From: a virus
Strand: one strand, 5' to 3'
Virus record (IMG/VR): IMGVR_UViG_3300023119_001136
Span: 1-64,000 of that record
DNA: 64,000 nucleotides
Positions 1 to 7,388 of the stretch are shown piece after piece. A program made the position numbers and the translations under genes. The notes under the pieces are model-generated. The model did no database searches and was not told the origin of the DNA. It saw only the letters and a list, made by a program, of their open reading frames with translations. How positions within the stretch are numbered: position 1 is the first letter of the stretch; every line of letters begins with the position of its first letter.

Positions 1-52
1 GTATGGCTAGTGCTACCACTGCTATAGCATGTTTCGCATGTTCGTCCAACAT
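1..52 (-). CDS. possible 5' end of a gene running off the left edge
   Basis: On the minus strand an ATG at 52 opens a frame that stays open for 17 codons to the window edge. The only support is its upstream sequence: TATATA followed by exactly 6 nt and then ATG, with a poor -35 match (GTGACT) 16 nt further upstream. This is the same geometry as the promoters of the helicase and primase genes in this window. The peptide is Ala/Val-rich and not recognisable. This may be chance. Confidence 0.25.
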   Translation of the reverse strand, partial: MLDEHAKHAIAVVALAI

Positions 53-87
53 ACTGTATATATAACCTCGACAAATAACGAGTCACG

Positions 88-150
88 AAGTATGAGTGCT
101 ACGAGTTATCGAGTGTAGCGAGATATTATCAAGTGTAACAAGATATATCA
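88..150. repeat. imperfect 20-nt tandem repeats
   Basis: Two adjacent 20-nt units (106-125 and 126-145) differ only by G/A changes. A degraded third copy lies at 88-105 and a partial one follows. The repeats lie in about 275 bases at the left edge that hold no convincing gene apart from the possible gene start at 1-52. A CTAAATA box at 153-159 follows on the plus strand and could be a late promoter. The repeats might be an intergenic remnant or a protein-binding array; nothing visible decides. Confidence 0.6.
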
Positions 151-276
151 ACGCTAAATAAAATCACTGCGTACAGTGCTTACTCGCAGTTTGAACACTC
201 TAGTTAGTTTTGGAATAGTCATAGACCCAATTCGAAAAAAACAAACTAGCCGACACACTGTACGCATAATTACTAT

Positions 277-519
277 ATGTTTCCAAGAAGACTATATCCA
301 GAAACGCATCGTACTGCGTATCAAATTCAAATATCATACGCTACAGCACCAATGGCTTGGGAATCACAAACACAGTATTGGGTACTACACTTGTACACTC
401 AACACGGTGTAGATTCCTATCAGACTTCGGAGCGTACTATAGCATTTACGTGCGAGCGTGATAGAGCTTTTGCGAGTATGGTTATACAGGATAAGAACCG
501 TTATTTAGTTACCCTTTGA
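277..519 (+). CDS. hypothetical protein (80 aa)
   Basis: This plus-strand ORF encodes an 80-aa, aromatic- and charge-balanced soluble protein that I do not recognise. It has no signal peptide or membrane segment. No Shine-Dalgarno precedes the ATG. A CATAAT hexamer lies 6 nt upstream, but no -35 box is evident, so initiation is uncertain. A CTAAATA late-promoter-like box lies at 153-159. It converges on the minus-strand ORF at 701-982. An overlapping frame (176-412) is less protein-like and was left out. Composition here differs from the rest of the window (more CG dinucleotides), so the gene may be a recent arrival. Confidence 0.45.
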   Translation: MFPRRLYPETHRTAYQIQISYATAPMAWESQTQYWVLHLYTQHGVDSYQTSERTIAFTCERDRAFASMVIQDKNRYLVTL

Positions 520-700
520 TTTCGACACCGTTTAGCAGGTCGTTTGGTATCGTTTTACACGGTATCTAGGAAATTGTTTTGTTATAGTCATCAAGTACTG
601 TGATACTCTAACTGAAATTTTTGCGTAGCAAACGCTTCGCGCTGTTAGAAAAATCTGCGTACCGTTTCACGGCTTTTGGGAATCGCGCACCGCTTCGCGG
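520..700. other. hairpin-rich spacer between convergent ORFs
   Basis: This stretch has no gene. It contains two related short inverted repeats, each with a CCGY/RCGG stem and a TTC-type loop: about 661-675 (accgtttcacggct) and about 688-702 (caccgcttcgcggct). An AACGCTTCGCG stretch lies near 630. The two ORFs flanking it converge here, so a bidirectional transcription stop is plausible, but no clear U-tract follows either hairpin. Confidence 0.4.
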
Positions 701-982
701 CTATACGGGCTTGATGTGACTGTGTTGTAGTGCGAATATAGTGTGTTCTGGTTCAGTTGAGTCACAGTCTACATATATGTCACAACGGCAGTATACATCA
801 CCGGGCAGTGTTTGTGAGTTGGATCTTTGTAATACCCACTCCCATGCATTTTCTTCTATGGTTTTGTAAACTGCTTCGCCAACTGCTCTGCGTACCCATA
901 ACTGTTCTAGATTGGTGTTACGGTGCGACCATTTGTACTCACACTGAGCGAGATAGTAACGAACGATTGTGCCATTGTTCAA
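701..982 (-). CDS. hypothetical protein (93 aa)
   Basis: This 93-aa protein is not recognised. It starts with TTG at 982, preceded by TAGGAG about 9 nt upstream, which supports translation. It is Trp/Glu-rich with a central helix-like stretch (residues 25-50) and three Cys residues near 67-75 (CRCDIYVDC), which could bind a metal or pair. It lies downstream of the GNAT-like gene (1020-1439) in the same direction with a 37-nt gap, so it may be the last gene of that operon. Confidence 0.5.
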   Translation of the reverse strand: MNNGTIVRYYLAQCEYKWSHRNTNLEQLWVRRAVGEAVYKTIEENAWEWVLQRSNSQTLPGDVYCRCDIYVDCDSTEPEHTIFALQHSHIKPV

Positions 983-1019
983 AAGTATATACTCCTAACT
1001 TATATAGTTAGCAAACCGT

Positions 1020-1439
1020 CTAGAGGGGATATTCGAAATTCTGGCAACTTTCTCCTTTGCGTAGAAATGTTGCACCGTTTGAAATATGGAAGCGTTCTGC
1101 CATTTCAGTTAACGGTGATAGTGTAACCATTCGAGAATATAGATCTTGTGCATTGTCTCTTAGTTGGTTAATTATAGTCCTACCTGCACCTTTGTTATAA
1201 CTCCAAACAGTATATGCAACACATACCGTACCTTCAGGATCAGATAATTCAAACATTTCTTGTTCTGTAATAGGAACATCTTTACACAGTGCAAAACACA
1301 CAACAGCATCTACACGATCGTTGTTTTCAAGCACCACTATGCTTCGACCACCGCCCACACGTTTTTCAAATGGGATATGAGGACGTACTGGATCCTCTGT
1401 AATTAAATCACGTTCATTAAATGTGATGTTTCTTATCAT
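1020..1439 (-). CDS. conserved phage protein, possibly GNAT-fold
   Basis: This 139-aa protein overlaps the end of the gp41 gene by 4 nt (ATGA), so it is translationally coupled to the helicase. The central part (VCVAYTVWSYNKGAGRTII) and the C-terminal segment (TLSPLTEMAERFHISNGA) resemble N-acetyltransferase folds, in particular the C-terminal half of malonyl-CoA decarboxylase-like GNATs. That likeness comes from motif memory, not an alignment. It has no membrane segment. The substrate is unknown. Its coupling to gp41 suggests early expression. The gene itself is secure; the fold assignment is tentative. Confidence 0.6.
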   Translation of the reverse strand: MIRNITFNERDLITEDPVRPHIPFEKRVGGGRSIVVLENNDRVDAVVCFALCKDVPITEQEMFELSDPEGTVCVAYTVWSYNKGAGRTIINQLRDNAQDLYSRMVTLSPLTEMAERFHISNGATFLRKGESCQNFEYPL

Positions 1440-2863
1440 TCCTCTGTACCTAAATTATTAATAAATGCTCTAAGCCGAGTTGAATCTGTTTCGGCTCGAA
1501 TCTTTCCTACAGTATCACCTTCACTTGGATCTTGTGATACTTCGTCTGGTGCAGTTGGCGAATTGCCACGCTTGAGTTGATCATAGATAGTTGCTTTGCG
1601 TTTGTCAAATTCTTTATAGTCTTCGTCGTCGCCTAAGTCGCGAATACGTAAACTGTCTATGTCAAATTCTAGATCAATTTTTTGTCCAACACCGCTTGAA
1701 CTTCTAGTTTTCATTAACTGTATCTGATAGCGCCCACGCTCACGCATTGCTCTACTTGTAAAGATACCTATGAGGTTGTCCGCCGTGTTAATTTTCGATA
1801 TACCGCCACTAATATGACTATGGTCAAATTCTATCTCCTCTACTGAACTTCTATTCAACTGAGATGCTGTAACAAAGATACAATTAAGTTCCATTGCCAA
1901 GTTGCGTAGTTCTTCTGATACATACTTGTCTTTAACAAACAAGTTTTCTGCTGAAATCTTTTGTCCAATTGGATGCATTAGATCCAAATAGTCTACAAGC
2001 ACAACATCTACTTTTTTGCCTGTTTTGATTTCATATTCTTTTATATATGCACGTAAGTCATTTGCATTCTTGCCTGTAGGCATATACTTAACTTGGAATG
2101 CACCTGACTTTTTACCAATCATTTTAACTTTCATTTCAACATCATCAATGCTCTTGAAAATGTCTCTGCTTGGAATGTCAGTTGTCATTGAATCAAGTCG
2201 CATACTAACCAATGCTTCTGAAAGTTCAAATGTAAGATACAATACATTCATTCCTGCTTCACACCAGTTTACACCCATGTTAGCCAAGAACAAACTCTTA
2301 CCTGAACCAGAGCCGCCTGCAAAGATATTCAGTTCGCCTCTGTTGAATCCGCCAAACAGTTTCTTGTCTAGACTTGGCCAACCTGTGCTTACCTGTCCGT
2401 TTTTATCTTTGATGCCTTCTAATCTGCTTCTAGGGTCTGCAAAATAATCTGTACCTAAATCTTTTTGTAGTCCAATCTGTACAGCCTTCTTAACTAGGTC
2501 TTCAACTGGTCCATACTCACCTTTTTCAAGCAAGTCTGCACTCTTTAAAATTGCTGTCTCTAGTGCTTTGTGTCTTGAAAATGTTTCAAATTCTGCCAAT
2601 AACCAATCATAGTGATTTTCTTGTAGTTGCCCTGGATCTTTTAAATTTTGATCTGTTGCTGCGTTGATCATATCAAATGTAGGCAGAGCATTGTGTTCTT
2701 CTACATAGTCTTTGATAAACTTTGCTGGTTCTTGTAAACGTCTGTCAAATGTCTGTGGATCAAATACACCTTGACAGCGCACAAAACTTTCTGCGTCTGT
2801 CATAAACATTTCTAGATATACCTTTTGTATATCATAACCATAATCTGTGTTCTGTCTTGTCAT
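1436..2863 (-). CDS. 41: replicative DNA helicase gp41 (DnaB-like)
   Basis: This is the hexameric 5'-3' replicative helicase of the T4-type replisome, working with primase gp61. At 475 aa it is about the size of T4 gp41. The N-terminal half is helical. The RecA-like domain starts near residue 158, with Walker A GGSGSGKS at 183-190 and Walker B (VVLVDYLDLM) near 280-290. A DnaB-type motif with SGGISKINTADN follows near residue 350. No Shine-Dalgarno precedes the ATG. A full-consensus sigma70 promoter ends 6 nt upstream, so the mRNA should start at or next to the ATG. The GNAT-like gene follows with a 4-nt overlap. Confidence 0.96.
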   Translation of the reverse strand: MTRQNTDYGYDIQKVYLEMFMTDAESFVRCQGVFDPQTFDRRLQEPAKFIKDYVEEHNALPTFDMINAATDQNLKDPGQLQENHYDWLLAEFETFSRHKALETAILKSADLLEKGEYGPVEDLVKKAVQIGLQKDLGTDYFADPRSRLEGIKDKNGQVSTGWPSLDKKLFGGFNRGELNIFAGGSGSGKSLFLANMGVNWCEAGMNVLYLTFELSEALVSMRLDSMTTDIPSRDIFKSIDDVEMKVKMIGKKSGAFQVKYMPTGKNANDLRAYIKEYEIKTGKKVDVVLVDYLDLMHPIGQKISAENLFVKDKYVSEELRNLAMELNCIFVTASQLNRSSVEEIEFDHSHISGGISKINTADNLIGIFTSRAMRERGRYQIQLMKTRSSSGVGQKIDLEFDIDSLRIRDLGDDEDYKEFDKRKATIYDQLKRGNSPTAPDEVSQDPSEGDTVGKIRAETDSTRLRAFINNLGTEE

Positions 2864-2869
2864 ACGTTA

Positions 2870-2898
2870 ATTATACTCGCAAAATTAAAAATTGTCAA
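2870..2898 (-). promoter_or_regulatory. sigma70-type promoter of gene 41, no leader
   Basis: TTGACA (2893-2898), a 17-nt spacer and TATAAT (2870-2875) read on the minus strand: a full consensus match. The -10 box ends 6 nt before the helicase ATG, so the usual start point (+7 from the box) falls on the A of ATG. The -35 box overlaps the stop codon of the upstream MIP18-like gene. Confidence 0.85.
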
Positions 2899-3194
2899 GC
2901 CCAACCCATTACTAATTTTGTATCTTCAGGTACCATGTCTAGACTAAACGGTGGGTCAAACACCAGTGTAGTGTTAGCAGTTTCTATACCATCAACACCG
3001 AGGATTGCTTCTCTAATATCTTCACATATTTGATCAGCAAAAGGACACATCATACTTGTTAGTGTATGTCTAACTTCACAGTGTGAATCTACAACATCAA
3101 GTTCATAAATTAGTCCTAGATCTACTACGTTGATACTTATTTCTGGATCATGCACTTGCCTTAGTGCTTCAATTACTTGCTCTTTTAATTCCAT
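2895..3194 (-). CDS. MIP18/SufT-like iron-sulfur assembly protein (DUF59)
   Basis: This 99-aa protein has the hallmarks of the MIP18/DUF59 family: HDPEISINVVDLGLIYEL at residues 16-33, a TSMMCPFAD segment near 46-54 with the conserved Cys, and a terminal VFDPPFS segment. Bacterial relatives (SufT, PaaD-like) help insert Fe-S clusters into target enzymes. A phage copy might mature a phage or host Fe-S protein; which one is unknown. It overlaps the end of the SGNH-like gene by 26 nt. The whole family-length domain is present, with no extra domain. Confidence 0.8.
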   Translation of the reverse strand: MELKEQVIEALRQVHDPEISINVVDLGLIYELDVVDSHCEVRHTLTSMMCPFADQICEDIREAILGVDGIETANTTLVFDPPFSLDMVPEDTKLVMGWA

Positions 3195-3870
3195 ATTCTT
3201 TCCTTAAAAACGGTAATATGATTCTTTTTGTATAGAATCGTTGCTGCTTAGGTGATGGATGATCGTCTCCTGGTACAGTAAACGGTGTGCCTTGAGATAA
3301 TGAGAACTCATAGATACTAGGTAAAAATTTACTATGATCTAACATGTCATAAAGATGTTTACATGCAGGATGATCTACAAATTCAAATACTGCGTCTTTG
3401 TAGTTAGTAAAAAAGTATTTTATATTGTTTGCTTGCAAATACCATTGCACTCTCAACATGTGTTCCAGAGTTTCTATTTGGTGTTGTATTTCGTTGGCCT
3501 GTCTAAAATAATCTCTGCACATTTTGTTTTGCCAAAATGCATTAAGCAGTGTCCATGCACCAGTATCGTCCGGATTAAACTTATAGGGATTTGTAACCCA
3601 TCCGTCTGCTGGATCACGCCAGTCTTCCATGTTATTGCCATACTTTTCTTTTCTATCAATTCCACTCCACATAACACCAACTAATATATCTCCATAGTTG
3701 TGATTGTGTAATTTAAAAAGCAAGTCTCTTGATATAATGCCATTTCCTGCGCTAGGCAATCCACAGTGTGTAAGAGGCACATCTAGTGCTATAGATAACC
3801 ACTGTGGCCATGTTCGTGGATCCTCACTTGTAGCATCACTAAAACTACAACCGCTACTAATCAATCGCAT
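3169..3870 (-). CDS. SGNH/GDSL-like hydrolase
   Basis: This 233-aa protein has block I SGCSFSDA near the N-terminus (nucleophile Ser in GCSFS), an SAGNGIISR segment near 40-48 that fits the Gly/Asn block, and DDHPSPKQQRFY near 203-214 carrying a D-x-H catalytic pair. This arrangement is typical of SGNH esterases that add or remove acetyl groups on sugars or lipids. No signal peptide is seen, so it should act in the cytoplasm or on the virion. It overlaps the carbamoyltransferase gene by 10 nt, suggesting that both modify the same small molecule or glycan. Confidence 0.65.
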   Translation of the reverse strand: MRLISSGCSFSDATSEDPRTWPQWLSIALDVPLTHCGLPSAGNGIISRDLLFKLHNHNYGDILVGVMWSGIDRKEKYGNNMEDWRDPADGWVTNPYKFNPDDTGAWTLLNAFWQNKMCRDYFRQANEIQHQIETLEHMLRVQWYLQANNIKYFFTNYKDAVFEFVDHPACKHLYDMLDHSKFLPSIYEFSLSQGTPFTVPGDDHPSPKQQRFYTKRIILPFLRKEYGIKRASN

Positions 3871-5321
3871 GTGAAAACTTTTACTCCGTAGTGCTGTTCA
3901 AATTCTTGTGCATCTTCAATTGTATTAACAATAGGTTTGCCTTTGATGTTTAGGCTTGTGTTTAAAAGTATAGGACAGCCTGTTTCTTCATACCAACGTT
4001 CTAGCAGTTTTCTAAAGCCCACGCTTTGATCTGCAGAAACTGTCTGAACCCTACTGGTGCCGTCCCCGTGGATGATTGCAGGTAGTCCAGTATCCTTGCA
4101 AGTTGCAGTGTATTGCATAAAGGGTCCGACATGTCCGTCGAAATAGGTAGGCGCATGTTCCTCCAGTACTGCTGGTGCAAATGGTCTAAACTTCTGTCTT
4201 CGTTTGATTTCGTTAACTCTGTCTTTGATGTCTGTACCTCTTGGATCTGCGAGTAGACTTCTGTGTCCAAAGGCTCTAGGGCCAAACTCGGCCCTGCCAT
4301 TAGCCACACCAACAATACCAGTAGTAAGTAATTCTTGTAGTGCTTTTTCAACAGGATATTCTCCTTCAATATTATACCCTGTGTACACATGCTTCAGGGG
4401 CATAAATTCTTTTTTGTGTGCAAGTACACACCCAACGCTAGACCCTGCATCACCTGGATTAGGCATTATCCATACGTTGTTAAAAAAGTCATGGGTAATG
4501 TGATTGGCTGAGCAATTTAATGCACACCCTCCCATTAATACAAGATTTTTGCTATCAACTAGGTTGCTGGCTACATCTAATACGCCTTTAAATATCTGCT
4601 CATATGCTTTCTGGGTAGCAGCAGCAATGTCAAACATGTCTTGTTCACTAGTAAGATCAGGACGCCACCATAGGCATCCTCTGTGTAAATTTTGTTTAAA
4701 ACTTACAGGGTCACCTTTTAAATCAATAAAGTCTTCAACAATATCCTTTAACAATCGATTAGGGTCGCCATAAGCAGCCATACCCATAAGAATATATTCA
4801 TCTTCTTGAGGCTTTAATCCTAGTCTTTGTGTGAGTGCCGAGTACCATAATCCAACGGAGTTAGGGTACGATCTAGAATAGACCTTTGTGAGTTTTGTTT
4901 CATTTGCTTCCCAGATTGTGAGTGTGTCAAATTCTCCAATACTGTCGATACTAACAACACAGGCTTCTGTAAAAGGACTAGTATAATAACCGGCAGCAGC
5001 ATGGGAAAGATGATGATCAGTATACCTAATAGGAACAGATATCCCATAAGATCTAAGATAACGTTTAATATTGTTTTCCCTAAATTTGATCCCTTGCCCT
5101 GCTCGAAACTGTCTAAGAGTTTTGACAAGGGGTCTTTCATACCAAATAACTTCATCTGGTTCTCCCCAACGTTTTGCATACTCTATTAATTTATCATTTA
5201 AATGCGCATCGTTTTTTACACCACTAAAGCGTTCGCTGTGGCTTGCAAACTCTAATCCGTCATCTGTAAATACTGCTAATGCAGCATCATGGCTGTTAGC
5301 ACTTATACCCCATGTAATCAT
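3861..5321 (-). CDS. NodU/CmcH-family carbamoyltransferase
   Basis: This 486-aa enzyme should transfer a carbamoyl group from carbamoyl phosphate to a hydroxyl through carbamoyl-AMP. The N-terminal Kae1-like domain begins GISANSHDAALAVF and has DHHLSHAAAGYY near residue 102, GGCALNCSANH near 265 and GRAEFGPRAFGHRSLLADPR near 345. The C-terminal YrdC-like part has KFRPFAPAVL, then a segment ending in LLNTSLNIKGKPIV. It is somewhat shorter than many NodU proteins. Relatives carbamoylate Nod factors, antibiotics or sugars. The acceptor here is unknown. The gene overlaps the 101-aa gene upstream by 4 nt (ATGA). Confidence 0.9.
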   Translation of the reverse strand: MITWGISANSHDAALAVFTDDGLEFASHSERFSGVKNDAHLNDKLIEYAKRWGEPDEVIWYERPLVKTLRQFRAGQGIKFRENNIKRYLRSYGISVPIRYTDHHLSHAAAGYYTSPFTEACVVSIDSIGEFDTLTIWEANETKLTKVYSRSYPNSVGLWYSALTQRLGLKPQEDEYILMGMAAYGDPNRLLKDIVEDFIDLKGDPVSFKQNLHRGCLWWRPDLTSEQDMFDIAAATQKAYEQIFKGVLDVASNLVDSKNLVLMGGCALNCSANHITHDFFNNVWIMPNPGDAGSSVGCVLAHKKEFMPLKHVYTGYNIEGEYPVEKALQELLTTGIVGVANGRAEFGPRAFGHRSLLADPRGTDIKDRVNEIKRRQKFRPFAPAVLEEHAPTYFDGHVGPFMQYTATCKDTGLPAIIHGDGTSRVQTVSADQSVGFRKLLERWYEETGCPILLNTSLNIKGKPIVNTIEDAQEFEQHYGVKVFTCD

Positions 5322-5623
5322 ACTTCTATATCTATAATTTGTCCTTGGACTTCTAATTCGCTGACTGTGCTTAGATCTCTGTTGTATCTAAGAGCAGCCT
5401 GTTGTCTAAGATCGGCAATTTCTTGCAATCGATCTTCTATTGCTTTTTGCCAAGCTAGTTTTACTTCTGTTCTGCTTGCTGCTTCAACTACACGCCTACG
5501 ATCTTTTTCTATAGGAGGTGTAATGTTTTCACTGTTTGCGTAAACATGTTGATGCCCGTATAGTTGTGCTTGTATTTGTTGTTGCACATCAAAGGGCATC
5601 CCATTGGTTGGTAATGCTTTCAT
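5318..5623 (-). CDS. hypothetical protein, helical (101 aa)
   Basis: I chose the ATG at 5623, which has AGGAG 7 nt upstream; a TTG further upstream in frame has no such support. The 101-aa product is Gln/Glu/Arg-rich. A long helical, possibly coiled-coil stretch runs from about residue 40 to 85 (charged, with repeated Ala/Leu). No known motif is seen. It sits between three tiny genes and the carbamoyltransferase gene, and overlaps the latter by 4 nt. Function unknown. Confidence 0.7.
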   Translation of the reverse strand: MKALPTNGMPFDVQQQIQAQLYGHQHVYANSENITPPIEKDRRRVVEAASRTEVKLAWQKAIEDRLQEIADLRQQAALRYNRDLSTVSELEVQGQIIDIEV

Positions 5624-5624
5624 A

Positions 5625-5726
5625 TCAACTCCTGTCAATTGCCATCTGCATTAGTTTTTCTGGTAAACTGCATACCCAAATATATGGTACCCAAAATAGT
5701 ATGTTATAGATTATTAGTTCTATCAT
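5625..5726 (-). CDS. tiny membrane peptide (33 aa)
   Basis: This 33-codon ORF starts at ATG 5726 inside the end of the 57-aa gene and stops 1 nt before the ATG of the 101-aa gene. Residues 4-21 are almost entirely hydrophobic and aromatic (LIIYNILFWVPYIWVCSL), long enough for one membrane crossing, followed by a short charged tail. The tight fit in the operon supports it, as does the Shine-Dalgarno of the next gene lying inside its 3' end. Function unknown. Confidence 0.5.
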   Translation of the reverse strand: MIELIIYNILFWVPYIWVCSLPEKLMQMAIDRS

Positions 5727-5877
5727 TGTGTACTTTCTCCCAATACTGTTCTGTGTCTAACTGTGGCATAGTCTTTTGTTTCTCTTCATATGCTATTCTG
5801 CGTTTACGTGCTTGGCGTATACCCCACCAAAAATATAGACGCCAAAACAATTTTGTACCCATTAACCATTTTTTCAT
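5704..5877 (-). CDS. small basic aromatic protein (57 aa)
   Basis: This 57-aa ORF overlaps the stop of the 40-aa gene by 4 nt (ATGA) and runs into the start of the next tiny gene. Residues 4-20 are rich in Trp, Phe and Leu (GTKLFWRLYFWWGI) and are followed by a strongly basic patch (RQARKRR). This suggests membrane association with a cytoplasmic basic anchor. The C-terminal third is acidic and polar. It is not recognised. Conserved spacing with both neighbours argues that it is translated. Confidence 0.6.
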   Translation of the reverse strand: MKKWLMGTKLFWRLYFWWGIRQARKRRIAYEEKQKTMPQLDTEQYWEKVHNDRTNNL

Positions 5878-5996
5878 TTGTAGATGAACGGATCTCGTTT
5901 CTTCATCTCTGCAAGTTTCTTTTTGAACTCGCGTTCTTCTTTATACCATGTAATAGGCCAAATAATAAATGACCAAATCTTTTTTAAGTAAACCAT
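5874..5996 (-). CDS. small membrane-associated protein (40 aa)
   Basis: This 40-aa ORF starts at ATG 5996, inside the last codons of the primase gene, and ends in an ATGA overlap with the 57-aa gene. The first half (VYLKKIWSFIIWPITWY) is hydrophobic with Trp at the interface; the second half is highly charged (KEEREFKKKLAEMKKRD) and probably helical. This layout suggests a peripheral or single-pass membrane peptide. Function unknown. Confidence 0.6.
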   Translation of the reverse strand: MVYLKKIWSFIIWPITWYKEEREFKKKLAEMKKRDPFIYK

Positions 5997-6979
5997 TTCT
6001 TTGCTTTCAATCTTATTTTTAAAGGACTGCTTTCGGCAGCAGAAGTAATACTGTATAGCGTATATAACCTACCGTACTTATCGACTGCATCTCCTATATC
6101 ATTTATGTCCTGACTCCAGTCTGGCATACTCACAGACCATCCTAATTCTATTGCACGTTCGACAAGTTTGCTGCCTGCTTTATCTCTATCTGGAACAACA
6201 TATATATCTTTTTGAAGTCTATTGAGAAGTAGTGCTTGTGCGTCATTTATATCACTTCCTCCTATAGCACAACCTTCTACGTGTAGTGCATCGATCTGTC
6301 CTTCACATAATATACAGAATACTTTGTTAGGACCTTGTTCATCTAAATTAAACACATAACCAGGTTGCATGGTAGTTAGGTACTTACTTTTGCTTTCCCC
6401 TATTGCACGGGCTGTATATCCAACTACACGACCTTCGTAGTAGAAAGGTATAATAAGCCTATCACGGTAACCTAAACTAGGCGACCAATAATATTCAATA
6501 TCATCTACACGCAGATTACGTTCTAGCATATATTGAAATACACGCACCATGCGCTGATCTAACTGTCCTGCTTCGACCCACTGGTGCTCTGATAGTTTAA
6601 CGGCATCATCTGGCAACGAGACAGTTTTGAATGAAGGCATTTCGGCAATACGTGTTTTTGCTTCTACGCCTTCATTCTCTCGCATCACTTCAAGTGCTAC
6701 CTTGTTGATTATATCGTCAGGTGTACCCATCCATTGTAGTAACTTACGCATCTTGTGTGAAAATGGTCGTCCTGGTTGCCATGAAGCTTTGTAACCACAG
6801 TTAAAGCAATGATAACTTATACCGCCATCTGTGTTACTTATAAGGCCGCCTCGGCCTCTAGTATCTGCACTATGACCGTTATGATGACAACAAGACGCAT
6901 TAAAGGATAGCCACCCGCTAGGCGTTGTTTTACGCTTTTGCGGCAAGAATGTCAGAACTGTATCAGCGACTATACTCAT
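5984..6979 (-). CDS. 61: DNA primase gp61 (DnaG-type)
   Basis: This primase makes RNA primers for lagging-strand synthesis together with helicase gp41. At 331 aa it is close to T4 gp61. An N-terminal zinc-finger region carries Cys/His pairs (SCCHHNGHS near residues 29-37 and HCFNCGYKAS near 57-66). The TOPRIM domain begins with CILCEGQIDALHVEG near residue 220 and has the acidic D-x-D in VPDRDKAG near 258. The ATG has no Shine-Dalgarno. A sigma70-like promoter ends 6 nt upstream, the same layout as gene 41. The tiny genes follow in the same operon. Confidence 0.93.
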   Translation of the reverse strand: MSIVADTVLTFLPQKRKTTPSGWLSFNASCCHHNGHSADTRGRGGLISNTDGGISYHCFNCGYKASWQPGRPFSHKMRKLLQWMGTPDDIINKVALEVMRENEGVEAKTRIAEMPSFKTVSLPDDAVKLSEHQWVEAGQLDQRMVRVFQYMLERNLRVDDIEYYWSPSLGYRDRLIIPFYYEGRVVGYTARAIGESKSKYLTTMQPGYVFNLDEQGPNKVFCILCEGQIDALHVEGCAIGGSDINDAQALLLNRLQKDIYVVPDRDKAGSKLVERAIELGWSVSMPDWSQDINDIGDAVDKYGRLYTLYSITSAAESSPLKIRLKAKKWFT

Positions 6980-6985
6980 ACAATT

Positions 6986-7014
6986 ATAATAGCATCAAGC
7001 TAGGTTAAAGTCAA
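6986..7014 (-). promoter_or_regulatory. sigma70-type promoter of the primase gene, no leader
   Basis: Minus strand: TTGACT (7009-7014), 17-nt spacer, TATTAT (6986-6991), then 6 nt to the primase ATG. As at gene 41, the -35 box overlaps the TGA stop of the upstream gene, and the predicted start point is the A of ATG. There is no Shine-Dalgarno. Confidence 0.8.
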
Positions 7015-7376
7015 TGATTTAATTTAATACTGCCAATAGAACCATCTGTCCAACTGTTGACAGTTGCTCTTACCCATACATAATTACCTGTAAAGTTTTT
7101 GATAAAACTACCATCGCTTTCTGTTGTGTCAGTAGCAGTGCTTTCGTGTTCTGTTGTATCTAATGTAAACCAGTCGGCTGTGCTTGGATCTACAGCAAGT
7201 GTTGCTTGCATAACGATTTTGCCAATAAAACCTGTAACAGTATATTGCACACTATGGAAGCCATCACTACGTCCATAGTATCCGTCACCTCTGTATTTGT
7301 CTCCAGTGACAGTTTCAGTTGTGCTATCGCCCGGATGCACTTGATTTGATAATATTGTTTCACTATTACTTGGCAT
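7011..7376 (-). CDS. putative virion structural protein (121 aa)
   Basis: This 121-aa protein has a Ser/Thr/Gly-rich, beta-strand-prone composition. A YRGDGYYGRSDGFHSVQY segment lies near residues 28-45, followed by two strand-rich repeats. Related segments occur in fibre- or capsid-associated proteins of marine T4-like phages, to my recollection. No signal or membrane segment is present. A late promoter box sits 4 nt before the ATG, which supports a virion role, and the adjoining gene upstream is also a beta-rich late protein. Exact position in the particle is unknown. Confidence 0.65.
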   Translation of the reverse strand: MPSNSETILSNQVHPGDSTTETVTGDKYRGDGYYGRSDGFHSVQYTVTGFIGKIVMQATLAVDPSTADWFTLDTTEHESTATDTTESDGSFIKNFTGNYVWVRATVNSWTDGSIGSIKLNH

Positions 7377-7380
7377 AATG

Positions 7381-7388
7381 TATTTACC
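7381..7388 (-). promoter_or_regulatory. late promoter box abutting the 121-aa gene
   Basis: GGTAAATA on the minus strand, then CATT and ATG. The box ends 4 nt before the start codon, with no Shine-Dalgarno. Confidence 0.6.

Noticed and set aside
61-165. CRISPR-like array at the left edge
   Set aside because: Units are adjacent with no spacers, only two to three copies, and they drift by point changes, so they are simple tandem repeats.
2016-2447. 143-aa plus-strand ORF opposite gene 41
   Set aside because: It is antisense to conserved helicase motifs and shows no start signal or protein-like pattern.
4001-4390. 129-aa ORF in another frame of the carbamoyltransferase gene
   Set aside because: The carbamoyltransferase frame has motifs throughout this interval; the alternative frame has none and no ribosome site.
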